Assembly (NCBI GenBank): GCA_965206395.1
Contig: CBDBJK010000036.1
Location: 62,001 to 126,000 of the forward strand
Source of the DNA: CBDBJK01 sp965206395
GTDB taxonomy: Bacteria > Chloroflexota > Dehalococcoidia > Lucifugimonadales > CATOSD01
Length of the DNA stretch: 64,000 bases
Reading direction: 5' to 3'
Shown here: positions 27,163 through 36,524 of the stretch, in pieces
Numbering within the stretch: position 1 is the first letter of the stretch
How the letters are laid out: each line of letters begins with the position of its first letter
Notes under the pieces: model-generated
Database searches by the model: none
What the model was told of the DNA's origin: nothing
What the model saw: the letters and a program-made list of their open reading frames with translations, nothing else
Program-made: the position numbers and the translations under genes

Positions 27163-28335
27163 CTACGCCGTTTCGGGGAAGGCGAACCGCCTGACCTTGA
27201 CCTGTTCGAGCGCTTCGGCAATCATCTCGTTGACAGGAAGCAGGGCCTCCAGCTTGTAGACCACCTCGATGTCGCTCTGGATGACCGGATGGCGTGGCAC
27301 GAACAGCGTACAGCAGTCCTGGTCGGGCAATATCGAGACCGGGAAGGTGTCGATTTCGCGCGCGACGTCGATGATCTCGTTCTTGTTGAAGCCTATCAAA
27401 GGGCGCAGGATGGGTATTTTGGCGGCTTCGTCGATAGTGGCGATGTTCTCCATGGTCTGGGAGCTTACCTGAGCGAGGCTCTCGCCGGTAACCAGCGCAA
27501 TCGCGCCTTGTTGTTGGGCCAACGCCTCGGCGATTCTCACCATGAATCGCCGATAAAGCACTATCCTGTACGATGCTGGCACGGAGACGAGGATACGCTT
27601 CTGGATCTCCGCGAAAGGAACCAGGAACAGCGTCGAATCGTACTGATAGCTGGTTAGAAGTTGCGCTAGCTCCTCTGCCTTTTCAATTGACGAGGTGTCC
27701 ACGAGAGGGTGGCTGTGGAAGTGGACGAAGTGTGAAGGGCTGCCTCGCTTCATCATGTACCACGCCGCCACAGGCGAGTCGATTCCGCCGGAGAGCAGGG
27801 TCATCGTCCTGCCGCTGACGCCCACAGGCAGCCCTCCGTAGCCTTTTATCTCGTCGAAATAGACCAGAATCGACTTTCCCAGAACATCGACGAAGATCTC
27901 CAGTTCAGGCTGTGACAGGTTCACACCGGCCCCCGTCATGTGCTGTACGTACGTCCCAAGCTCGCGGTTAATCTCGTCGGACTTCATCGGGAAACGCTTG
28001 TCCGCGCGATTGGCCGTGATACGAAATGTGTCGAACGTTCGCTCCTTCAAAGCCTCTGCGAGCACTTCTTTTACGCTATCAATGCTGGTAGACACCTGGT
28101 AGGCACGATAATACTTCGCAATGCCGAAGCAGTCCTTCACGCGCTTGCTAACAAGAGGCCAGTCGGTGTCCTCCGGCAGGCTCAAACCTATCAACAGATG
28201 CCCCATCCAAACTCGCGTAACGTCGGTGTCAAGCGTGGCCTGCTTCAGATTGCGCGCAAGCTGGCGAACAAACATCGGGCGATTCGTGCCCTTGAGTGCT
28301 AGCTCATGGAACCTTACAATGACGTGAGTCTTCAT
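27163..28335 (-). CDS. thiI: tRNA 4-thiouridine synthetase ThiI
   Basis: 390 residues from the ATG at 28335 (MKTHVIVRFHELALKGTNRP). A ferredoxin-like and THUMP N-terminus is followed by the PP-loop 'LLSGGIDSPVAAW' near residue 175, which adenylates U8 of tRNA. The C-terminal rhodanese domain of the E. coli enzyme is absent, as in most ThiI proteins. It also has the 'LPDQDCCTLFVPRHP' segment common to this short form. It may supply sulfur for thiamine as well. It diverges from the thioredoxin-like gene at 28406 across only 70 bases. Confidence 0.93.
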   Translation of the reverse strand: MKTHVIVRFHELALKGTNRPMFVRQLARNLKQATLDTDVTRVWMGHLLIGLSLPEDTDWPLVSKRVKDCFGIAKYYRAYQVSTSIDSVKEVLAEALKERTFDTFRITANRADKRFPMKSDEINRELGTYVQHMTGAGVNLSQPELEIFVDVLGKSILVYFDEIKGYGGLPVGVSGRTMTLLSGGIDSPVAAWYMMKRGSPSHFVHFHSHPLVDTSSIEKAEELAQLLTSYQYDSTLFLVPFAEIQKRILVSVPASYRIVLYRRFMVRIAEALAQQQGAIALVTGESLAQVSSQTMENIATIDEAAKIPILRPLIGFNKNEIIDVAREIDTFPVSILPDQDCCTLFVPRHPVIQSDIEVVYKLEALLPVNEMIAEALEQVKVRRFAFPETA

Positions 28336-28405
28336 GGACACATTGTACCCTACGTGGCAAGCATTGATGTAACGAGCATCATCAGACGTACAAGGAGGTG
28401 ACGTT

Positions 28406-29032
28406 GTGAAGTTAACCGCCGAAAAGTTCAATGAAGGGATGACGGTTCAGCAGTACATGGACCAGATCAAGGTCAACAAGCAGCCTATTCTTGAGATATT
28501 CGGCTCGGTAGAGACGCCTGCCGAGGACAGGGCGTTTTTCGACGGCCTGCCAGAGCCGTTGCGCCTTGCTGTTTTCACAGCGGACTGGTGCGGCGACGCA
28601 GTTTCAACGAGTCCAGCCATATTTCGGCTGGCCGAGGACACCGATGGCCTGGATATCCGAGTCTTCAACCGCGACGAGGAACTTGAGTTGACCAATAGTT
28701 TCCTGCCTGAGCATCGTCATGGCACGGTTCCTGTGTTCGCGGTCTTCGACTCGCAGATGCACGAGGTGGGCCGGTTCATCGAGACGGCCAGAGAGTTAGT
28801 GCCAGTTCTGGACGATATGGAGAAGGAGCTTGCCTCGTTAGCGGAGACGACATCTGACGAGGCGGCTAATCGCGCCGCCGTTCGAGGCAGTCGAATGGCG
28901 TATCGGGTGTCACACGCACGCGAGTGGGGACATACGATAACGCGCGAGTTCGCAAAAGTGGTGAAAGATGGACTGGCCCTCCCGCTCGACCAGCGACCTG
29001 CCGAGGGCGGCACCGAGTGGCCTCAGCAGTAG
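28406..29032 (+). CDS. Thioredoxin-family protein
   Basis: 208 residues; GTG at 28406 follows AAGGAGGTG. A thioredoxin-like fold is suggested by 'RLAVFTADWCGDAVSTSP', where WCGDA replaces WCGPC so only one active-site Cys remains, and the cis-proline 'GTVPVFAVFD'. Such single-Cys forms resemble the Thioredoxin_9/bacilliredoxin-type proteins. A C-terminal helical region of about 70 residues follows. It is 26 bases from another small redox-like gene, and probably in one operon. Confidence 0.78.
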   Translation: MKLTAEKFNEGMTVQQYMDQIKVNKQPILEIFGSVETPAEDRAFFDGLPEPLRLAVFTADWCGDAVSTSPAIFRLAEDTDGLDIRVFNRDEELELTNSFLPEHRHGTVPVFAVFDSQMHEVGRFIETARELVPVLDDMEKELASLAETTSDEAANRAAVRGSRMAYRVSHAREWGHTITREFAKVVKDGLALPLDQRPAEGGTEWPQQ

Positions 29033-29058
29033 CATCTACGGATGAAGGAGAGATTCCT

Positions 29059-29274
29059 ATGCCAGCAATTCCGAAAGTCTACACGCTGACCGTTTGCCCG
29101 GCCTGTGACAAGCTACGAAGCGCCTGGAGCGAGCAGGCTATCGAGTATCAGGAGTTCCGCGTCGACCAGAGCCAGGAGACGCTTGACGAAGCCTTGATGT
29201 ACGGCGACACCGTGCCTATCATCGTCTACCCGGATGGTCGCGTCGAAATCGGCTTCGAGGGCGAGGTCGGTTGA
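29059..29274 (+). CDS. Glutaredoxin-like protein
   Basis: 71 residues from ATG 29059, with AAGGAGAG upstream. 'VYTLTVCPACDKLRSAW' is a CPAC dithiol active site and 'DTVPIIVYPDG' the cis-proline loop with TVP, both as in glutaredoxins. It probably works with the thioredoxin-like protein just upstream. Length is that of the shortest glutaredoxins/NrdH. Confidence 0.82.
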   Translation: MPAIPKVYTLTVCPACDKLRSAWSEQAIEYQEFRVDQSQETLDEALMYGDTVPIIVYPDGRVEIGFEGEVG

Positions 29275-29487
29275 GCGATTGGCTGACGGGTCGTAGGCCT
29301 GTCGCGTCCTAATTAGGATACGAGATTCACTCGGAGCCGTAATAAGGCTAACTGCTGTGTTTCGCTGCCCTCTCTTTGTTCCACCATTAGACTATACTGC
29401 CCGTTTGGGGTTATAGTTATACGTACTGCCGCGTTCGCGTTCTCGATGTGCGCCGTTCGCGGACCGATAAAAATCAAGGATTTATGC

Positions 29488-32400
29488 ATGACCATAGTTG
29501 ATAAAATCAAACCAGTTGAAATAGTAGACCTCACGGAAGTTCTTGAAGAAATCCTCAAGCAGAGGATCATGGTGCTCGATGGCGCTTGGGGCACTATGCT
29601 TCAGGGCTATCAGTTGGAGGAAGACGACTACCGGGGCGAGCGTTTCAAAAATCACCCGCACGATGTCAAGGGCAACAACGACATGCTGGTGCTCACTCAA
29701 CCCCAGATAATTGAGGAAGTCCAGAGGCTGTACCTTGAGGCCGGCGCGGACATTCTGAGCACCAATAGCTTCACCGCTACCAGCATTTCCCAGGCCGACT
29801 ACGGCATGGAAGGCTATTCCTATGAGATCAACCTGGAAGCGGCCCGTATCGCGCGAATGGTCGCCGATGACTGGACGAAAAAGACACCGGACAAGCCGAG
29901 ATTCGTGGCAGGGGCGCTCGGCCCGACGACCAAGACGGCCTCTATCTCCCCGGACGTAAACGACGCGGGCTATCGCAACGTCACGTTCGACGAGCTGGTG
30001 GAGGCCTATTACGAAAGTGCGAAGGGTTTGCTGGACGGCGGCGCGCATATTCTGATGGTCGAGACTGTGTTCGATACTCTTAATGGCAAGGCCGCACTGT
30101 TTGCCATAGACCGATTGTTCGACGATATAGGCGTGCGCGTGCCGGTCATGGTTTCAGGCACGATCACCGACATGAGCGGGCGTATGCTAACAGGGCAGAC
30201 GCCGGAAGCGTTTTATGCCTCGGTCTCGTCGCAGATGCCCTTATTGAGCGTAGGGCTGAACTGCGCGCTCGGCAGCCGGGAGATGTCGCAGTTCCTATCT
30301 GAGATGAGCGGTATTGCTGAGACATTCGTAAGCTGCCACCCCAACGCCGGACTGCCAAACGAGTTTGGCGAGTACGACGAGGCAGCGGATTTCATGGCGG
30401 CGCAGGTGCGCGGGTACGTCGAAAGCGGCTATGCCAATATCGTTGGCTCATGCTGCGGCTCGACCCCTGCGCACACGAAGGCCATCGCCGAGGCTGTGCG
30501 CGGCCTCGCCCCCCGCGAGCGACCAGAGCCAAAGCACAACACGTTCCTCAGTGGCCTTGAGTTGCTTGAGATTCGCGCCGACTCCAATTTTATAAACGTC
30601 GGCGAGCGAACGAACGTCACGGGTTCAGCCCGGTTCCGTCGGTTCATAAAGCAAGACAAATACGAGGAGGCGCTGTCCGTCGCACGGCAGCAGGTCGAGG
30701 ACGGCGCGCAGATTATTGACGTTAACATGGACGAGGGACTGCTCGATTCGGAGGCGGCCATGCACCGCTTCCTGAGCCGTGTCGCCTCCGAGCCAGAGAT
30801 TAGCCGCGTCCCGTTAATGATAGACAGCTCGAAATTCAGCGTCATCGAGGCAGGGTTGAAGGTCACGCAGGGTAAGGGCGTCGTCAACTCCATCTCGCTG
30901 AAAGAGGGCGAGGAGCCGTTTCGAGAGTATGCGCTGGCAGTCCGCAGGTATGGCGCGGCTGTCGTCGTGATGGCCTTCGACGAGGCAGGGCAGGCGGACA
31001 CCATCGAGCGCAAAGTCGAAATCTGCGCCCGTTCTTATCGAATCCTTGTGGACGAGATAGGCTTTCGCCCAGAAGACATCATCTTCGACCCGAACATCTT
31101 CGCCATCGCCACCGGCATCGAAGAGCATAACAACTACGCTGTTGACTTCATCGAGGCCGCAAAGCAAATCAAGGAGCGATTTCCGCACTCGCATATCAGC
31201 GGCGGCGTAAGCAACGTGTCATTCTCGTTTCGCGGCAACGACGCAGTGCGAGAGGCGATTCACTCTGTTTTCCTGTATCACGCGACGCAGGCTGGCATGG
31301 ACATGGGCATCGTGAACGCGGGGCAGCTTGCGGTGTACGAGGAGATTCCCAAAGACCTGCTCGAGGCCGTGGAAGACATTGTTCTCAATCGACGGGAAGA
31401 TGCCACCGAGCGACTGCTTGAGCTAGCTCAGTCCGTCAAAGGCGAGGCCAGAGAGCGTGTAGTAGACGACGCATGGCGCGGCGGACCCGTCAACGAGCGG
31501 CTTTCGCACGCGCTTGTGAGGGGAATCGACGATTACGTTGTCGAGGACGTGGAGGAGGCGAGGCAGCAGTTCGAACACTCGATTGAAGTCATAGAGGGGC
31601 CGTTGATGGATGGCATGAACGTCGTCGGCGACCTTTTCGGCGCGGGCAAGATGTTCCTGCCGCAGGTCGTCAAGAGCGCGCGTGTGATGAAAAAGGCCGT
31701 CGCATACCTCGTCCCATTTATAGAGGAGGAAAAGGAGGCGTCTGGCGTTACGCAGTCCAAAGGGAAGATCGTCATGGCGACAGTAAAGGGCGACGTTCAC
31801 GACATTGGCAAGAACATCGTCGGCGTCGTGCTAGGCTGCAACAACTACGACGTTATCGACCTTGGCGTCATGGTTCCATTCCAGAAAATTCTGGACACCG
31901 CCATAGAGGAAAAAGCGGACATCATCGGTCTGAGCGGCCTCATTACGCCGTCGCTCGACGAAATGGTCACCGTCGCCAGGGAGATGACGAGGCAGGAAAT
32001 CAACATTCCGTTGCTAATCGGCGGGGCGACCACGTCTGTGGCACACACAGCGGTCAAGATAGACCCTGCCTATGTTCACCCGATAGTGCACGTCAAAGAT
32101 GCCTCCCGCGCCGTTGGCGTCATGAGCGAGTTGCTGCGTGAGGAGTCACGCGACGAGTATGCCGCAAGCGTCAAGGCCGAATACGAGAGCGTGCGCGAGT
32201 CTAGAGCCAACAGGGAATCGCAAGTCAAGCTGCTCACCATTGAGGAGGCGCGCAGCCATCGTGAAACGTTCGATTGGGCAAATACGGTGTCTGGCGCTCC
32301 CTCGTTTACGGGAACGAAGGTCTTCGACGACTATCCCCTGGACGACCTGATTGAACGCATCGACTGGTCGCCGTTCTTCACCACGTGGGAGTTGAGGGGG

Positions 32401-33225
32401 CGTTATCCTGACATTCTCAACAATCCCACTTACGGCAAGGAGGCCACGTCGCTCTTCAACGACGCGAAGGCGATGCTCAAGCGTATGGTGGATGAGAAGA
32501 TTCTGACAGCGAAGGCGGTCATAGGCTTCTACCCTGCGGCCTCCGTTATCGACGACGTGGAGCTTTACACAGACGCCAGTCGGCGCGAGAAGCTGACGAC
32601 GCTCCACTTCCTGCGCCAGCAAAACGACAAGTCGCGGCTGCGCGAGGCATTCAGCCGTGAGAGCTTCTGCCTTGCGGACTTCATCGCGCCAAAGGACACC
32701 GGCGTGCCTGACTACATTGGCGGGTTCGTCGTGACAGCCGGTATCGGGCTGGACAGCTTCGTGAAGGCGTTGGAAGCCGACCACGACGATTACAGCAGCA
32801 TCCTCGCCAAGTCTCTCGCGGACCGTCTCGCCGAGGCTTTCGCCGAGCGTATGCACGAGCGCGTCCGCCTTGAACACTGGGGGTACGTGCAGAGCGAGAG
32901 CCTCACGAACGAGGAATTGATTAAAGAGAAGTATCAAGGCATACGTCCTGCGCCGGGATACCCCGCTTGTCCAGACCATACCGAAAAGCGGCTTCTGTTT
33001 GACCTGCTCGATGCCGAGAATCAAACAGGTGTGGAGTTGACGGAAAACTTCGCCATGTGGCCTGCCGCGTCGGTCAGCGGGTTCTATTTCGCGCACCCGA
33101 AATCGCACTACTTCGGCGTCGGGAAGATCGACAGAGACCAGGTGGAAGATTACGCCAGACGCAAGGGCATGGACGTGGAAACGTTCGAGCGCTGGCTTCG
33201 CCCGAACCTCGCCTACGACGGATAG
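29488..33225 (+). CDS. metH: Cobalamin-dependent methionine synthase
   Basis: 1245 residues with all four modules in order: homocysteine-binding domain with zinc ligands in 'GLNCALG' and 'GSCCGSTP' (about residues 255 and 320); methyltetrahydrofolate domain ('FINVGERTNVTGSARF' and 'VNMDEGLLDSE'); cobalamin domain with DVHDIG near residue 769, the lower axial histidine; and the C-terminal activation domain ('ELRGRYPDIL', 'RPAPGYPACPDHTEK'). It methylates homocysteine to methionine. ATG 29488 follows AAGGATTT; a start 42 bases upstream is less likely. I saw no cobalamin riboswitch in the 213 bases before it. Confidence 0.96.
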   Translation: MTIVDKIKPVEIVDLTEVLEEILKQRIMVLDGAWGTMLQGYQLEEDDYRGERFKNHPHDVKGNNDMLVLTQPQIIEEVQRLYLEAGADILSTNSFTATSISQADYGMEGYSYEINLEAARIARMVADDWTKKTPDKPRFVAGALGPTTKTASISPDVNDAGYRNVTFDELVEAYYESAKGLLDGGAHILMVETVFDTLNGKAALFAIDRLFDDIGVRVPVMVSGTITDMSGRMLTGQTPEAFYASVSSQMPLLSVGLNCALGSREMSQFLSEMSGIAETFVSCHPNAGLPNEFGEYDEAADFMAAQVRGYVESGYANIVGSCCGSTPAHTKAIAEAVRGLAPRERPEPKHNTFLSGLELLEIRADSNFINVGERTNVTGSARFRRFIKQDKYEEALSVARQQVEDGAQIIDVNMDEGLLDSEAAMHRFLSRVASEPEISRVPLMIDSSKFSVIEAGLKVTQGKGVVNSISLKEGEEPFREYALAVRRYGAAVVVMAFDEAGQADTIERKVEICARSYRILVDEIGFRPEDIIFDPNIFAIATGIEEHNNYAVDFIEAAKQIKERFPHSHISGGVSNVSFSFRGNDAVREAIHSVFLYHATQAGMDMGIVNAGQLAVYEEIPKDLLEAVEDIVLNRREDATERLLELAQSVKGEARERVVDDAWRGGPVNERLSHALVRGIDDYVVEDVEEARQQFEHSIEVIEGPLMDGMNVVGDLFGAGKMFLPQVVKSARVMKKAVAYLVPFIEEEKEASGVTQSKGKIVMATVKGDVHDIGKNIVGVVLGCNNYDVIDLGVMVPFQKILDTAIEEKADIIGLSGLITPSLDEMVTVAREMTRQEINIPLLIGGATTSVAHTAVKIDPAYVHPIVHVKDASRAVGVMSELLREESRDEYAASVKAEYESVRESRANRESQVKLLTIEEARSHRETFDWANTVSGAPSFTGTKVFDDYPLDDLIERIDWSPFFTTWELRGRYPDILNNPTYGKEATSLFNDAKAMLKRMVDEKILTAKAVIGFYPAASVIDDVELYTDASRREKLTTLHFLRQQNDKSRLREAFSRESFCLADFIAPKDTGVPDYIGGFVVTAGIGLDSFVKALEADHDDYSSILAKSLADRLAEAFAERMHERVRLEHWGYVQSESLTNEELIKEKYQGIRPAPGYPACPDHTEKRLLFDLLDAENQTGVELTENFAMWPAASVSGFYFAHPKSHYFGVGKIDRDQVEDYARRKGMDVETFERWLRPNLAYDG

Positions 33226-33313
33226 CATGGTAAATATTGGCTAGTATGTGTTAGGCCGCGTTGAGGCCCCTTCCTGTACGTTTTCGCATATGGCGCGAAA
33301 GAGAGGAGGACTT

Positions 33314-33750
33314 ATGGAACTCGAAGCCGCACCATAATCGACAGGCCGATTGAAGAGGTGTTCGCCCGGTGGTCGGAGGTCGAGCGATATCCAGAGTGGT
33401 TCGATTTGTCGATTGAGCGTCGGAAGGTGACCGAGGAGTCAATGGGCGTGGGCGCCAAGTACCATGCCGTGGACAAGCTCCCGCCGGGCCGCCGGGTTGA
33501 GGGGACGCTGGAGATCACGGCCTACCAGCCGAACTCACTCGTGGCAGCCAGATTGTCAAAGCCTATCAATGCTACCTGGGAGGCGAGGTTTGAAGAGGCC
33601 AATGGGGGCACGCGGATGACCTTCCAAACGGCTGCCAGCCCATCCGGGTTGGGAGGCCTGTTCGCCCCACTCTTTATGGGATGGGCAAGGCGACAACTCC
33701 AAACGGGCCTCGACAACTTCAAGGCGAGCTTCGAGAGTGGAGCGAGCTAA
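33314..33750 (+). pseudogene. SRPBCC (START-like) protein, frameshifted near its start
   Basis: An SRPBCC-superfamily lipid-binding-fold protein. AGAGGAGGA and ATG 33314 give MELEA, but the frame then stops within a few codons; the expected 'RTIIDRPIEEVFARWSEVERYPEWF' continues one frame over to 33750 ('MTFQTAASPSGLGGLFAPLF'). One base is missing between about 33325 and 33332. The strong ribosome site argues that the ATG is the original start. True mutation and assembly error are both possible. Roughly 145 residues when corrected. Confidence 0.78.
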
Positions 33751-33810
33751 CATCAGGTCAAGCCAATCTCGAGACACTTGCCCTTACAGTCTGCCGTTTA
33801 GAAGACCACG

Positions 33811-34797
33811 ATGCCGGAATCTCTGACATCTGACCTGCTGACTCTACGTGATCGCGTGCGGGCGTTCATCGACGATGTGCTACGCCCTCTTGAGAAGACG
33901 CTAGGCGACATTAACGCGCCAGTCTCCGACGACACGCGACGACAGGTTCGTGAGCGTTCGCGTGAAGCAGGCTTCTTTGGCATGACGCAGCCAGTCGAGT
34001 TTGGCGGCACGTCTGCTAGTCCGATGGCAATGCTAGTCGCACGCGAGACATTCGCGGCAGCGAATTTGCCTCTGACTCGTTTTGTGTTCGGCCCCGGCCC
34101 CGGCATCCTTCACGCCGCCGAGGGCAGAGCACGCGAGCTATTCCTCGACCCCCTGCTTCGCGGCGATAAGACAGGCGCGTGGGCCTTTACCGAACCGAGC
34201 GACGCCAGCAGGCCGACGTACGCGAAACGCGACGGCGAAGACTTGCTAGTTACCGGTAGGAAATCATTCGTCACTGGCGGAGCGAACGCAGATTTCTACT
34301 CGGTATTCGTCAACATTGAAGAAGACGATAGCGGTCCCGGCGGTGCGGCAATAGTCGTTATCGAGCGCGACACTATGGGGCTTGCCATCGAACGCATTTT
34401 CGACTGCATGGACGGCGGCAACCATATTGAGCTTGGCCTGAACGAGGCGCGTGTTCCGATTGCGAACGTTGTTGGCAAGATTGGAGAGGGTATGCCGCGC
34501 GCGATTGGCGGCATCACCGAGGAGCGCATCGAGTCTGCCGCAAACGCAAGCGGAATGGCGCTCTGGGCCATCGACTACGTGACGCGGCACATAACTGCGC
34601 CGCACCGCTCCGGTGTTCGCCTTGGCGATCGCGAGGGCGTGCGTCTGCGCTACGCCGACATGCGCATCGAGACCTATGCCGCACGCTCTATGCTCTATCG
34701 CACGGGGCGGCTTCTTGAGGACGGCAAGGACGCAATGAACGAGGTCATGGCGACCAAAATCGTCTGCACCGAGGTCGCGGGTCGCATTGTAGACTAG
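33811..34797 (+). pseudogene. Acyl-CoA dehydrogenase, N-terminal part, cut by IS630
   Basis: 328 residues of an acyl-CoA dehydrogenase: N-terminal helical domain ('REAGFFGMTQPVEFGG'), the FAD-binding middle domain ('GAWAFTEPSDASRP', 'GRKSFVTGGANADFYSVFV') and part of the C-terminal helical domain. It oxidises acyl-CoA thioesters with FAD. The IS630 element enters at CTAG (34794-34797). On rejoining, the frame reads VD-stop-AVQLVGG, i.e. a TAG lies exactly at the insertion site, so the gene seems to have carried an amber codon before the insertion. The C-terminal rest is at 36048. Confidence 0.88.
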
Positions 34798-36047
34798 TGG
34801 TCCAACATCATTGAAATGAATACCATGATAGTCATTGTTCCTCTTGGGGGTTCAATCGTAACGTTGAACCGAGGAGGAACCATGATGTCTACCAAGAAGT
34901 ACCGTATCAGACTGACTACCGACGAACAACAGGAACTCAACGCCTTGGTCTCACGCGGTCGGGCTGCGGCGTACAAACAGACCCATGCGCGCATTCTGCT
35001 GATGAGCGATGAGTCACGCTCGGACGGGGGAATGAAGGACGCGGACATCACCAGCGCGCTCGGTGTGGGACAGTCAACGGTCGAGCGAATACGCAAGCGC
35101 TGTGTGGAGGAGGGGGTCGAGTCTGCGCTGAATCGCAAAAAGCAACTGCGTCGGCGTCAAAAGAGACTGGACGGCGAAGGTGAAGCACGGTTGATAGCGA
35201 TGGCCTGCGGGGAACCGCCGGAGGGGCGTGCCAGTTGGACCCTGAAGCTGTTGGCTGACCAGTTGGTCGAGTGTGAGATAGTCGGGACCATTAGCACCGA
35301 GACGGTTCGCCAGGCGCTTAAAAAAAAACGAACTGAAGCCGTGGCTGAAGCAGAGTTGGTGCATCCCGCCCGGTCAGAGCGCGGAGTTTGTGTGCGCGAT
35401 GGAAGACGTGATGGAAGACGTACTGGAGGTCTACCAACGGCCGTACGATGGGAATGAGGTTCTGGTGTGCATGGATGAGACGAGCAAACAGCAAGTCAAG
35501 GAGACGCGAGTGCCGCGTCCCGCAGCGCCCGGCTTATCGGCGGCATACGACTACGAATACGAGCGCAATGGAGTGAGCAGCCTGTTCATGCTGTTTGCAC
35601 CGTTGGACGGATGGCGCCGAGTCGAGGTCAGAGAGCGTCGCACGAAGGTGGACTGGGCGCATGTGATAAAGAAACTGGTCGACGAGGACTACCCTGACAG
35701 AGACCGGATCGTGCTGGTAATGGACAATCTCAACACTCACAAGCTGTCCTCGCTATACGAGGCATTCGAGCCTGCTGAGGCGAGGCGTATAGCTGAGCGA
35801 CTGGAGATACACTACACTCCCAAACACGGGAGTTGGTTGAATATGGCGGAGATAGAGATCGGTGTGCTGGCTCGACAGTGCCTGGACCGACGGATTGCCA
35901 ATCAAGACATCCTGCGCGGCGAGGTCAATGCTTGGCAGAATCAACGCAACCGGGATGTGATACGAGTGGATTGGCGCTTCACTACTGAGGATGCGCGCAT
36001 CAAGCTAAAGTCACTCTACCCATCAATACAAAAACGTTGAACCACTA
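34795..36047 (+). mobile_element. IS630-family element, copy 3
   Basis: Complete 1253-bp copy in the acyl-CoA dehydrogenase gene, flanked by CTAG on both sides with the TA duplicated. Same orientation as copies 2 and 4, hence a substrate for deletion by recombination between copies. Confidence 0.93.
34882..36040 (+). CDS. IS630-family transposase, two frames joined at an A9 run (copy 3)
   Basis: As copy 2, with the A9 run at 35320-35328. Differences noticed from copy 2 are silent or nearly so (a G for A near 35361 and a T for C near 35986). The identical extra A relative to a single open frame in every copy shows that the feature was present before the element multiplied. Confidence 0.85.
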
Positions 36048-36207
36048 GGCCGTTCAGCTTGTCGGGGGCCAGGCGTTAATCGTCGGCCATCCACTTGAGC
36101 GGATGTACCGTCGTGTGCGCTCGATGCGATTGTCTGGCGGCGCGTCTGACATCCTCCGCATGAACATCGCTCGCGGCATCATCGAATTCGACGCGGGCCG
36201 CTTGTAG
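36048..36207 (+). pseudogene. Acyl-CoA dehydrogenase, C-terminal fragment
   Basis: About 52 codons continuing the gene at 33811: AVQLVGGQALIVGHPLERMY, 'RRVRSMRLSGGASDILRMNIAR' and a stop at 36205-36207. This is the conserved end of the dehydrogenase C-terminal domain. Without its N-terminal partner it is not expressed as an enzyme. Confidence 0.85.
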
Positions 36208-36247
36208 GGCAGGGTCATTCGGTTTTTCATTGGAGCGACCATATCTG

Positions 36248-36304
36248 ACCGCAGAGCGCGCGGAGAACACTGAGATTTTATTGGTTTTCTCTGCGGCCTC
36301 TGCG
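36248..36304. repeat. Inverted repeat ACCGCAGAG...CTCTGCGGT
   Basis: Arms ACCGCAGAGcgcggAGA and TCTctgcggcCTCTGCGGT, separated by about 20 bases. A dispersed intergenic repeat type. The gap 36208-36524 also holds the 16-base palindrome at 36432 and no gene I can support. Confidence 0.65.
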
Positions 36305-36431
36305 GTAAATTCTTGCTGCCAGCCGAGAATCGGAAGACCCTGGACCGTAAGGATGTTCCCTTGCGCAGCTACAGTCGCCGTGATACGCTCTCGACGTAAA
36401 TTCACAGTTTTTCGTATGGGTTGCCATCCCG

Positions 36432-36447
36432 TCCTTCCGCGGAAGGA
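36432..36447. repeat. TCCTTCCGCGGAAGGA palindrome
   Basis: Third perfect copy of the 16-base palindrome also found at 6182, 6232 and 63527. A decayed form, CCTTCCGCTTAGGAAGGA, is at 58243-58260 before the CorC-like gene. Confidence 0.8.
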
Positions 36448-36524
36448 TGAACCATAGAAATGCCTCTTTGAGGGTGGCAGGATGTCGTTTATTTGAGAAA
36501 GCATACATACCAGGAGGCGTTTGA

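Noticed and set aside
29275..29487. Possible cobalamin or SAM riboswitch before metH
   Set aside because: Looked for a B12-box-like core and for SAM-riboswitch helices in the 213-base leader; none is visible by eye.
32146..33228. Long reading frame of 360 codons antisense to metH
   Set aside because: It mirrors the codon structure of metH and shows no recognisable protein features.
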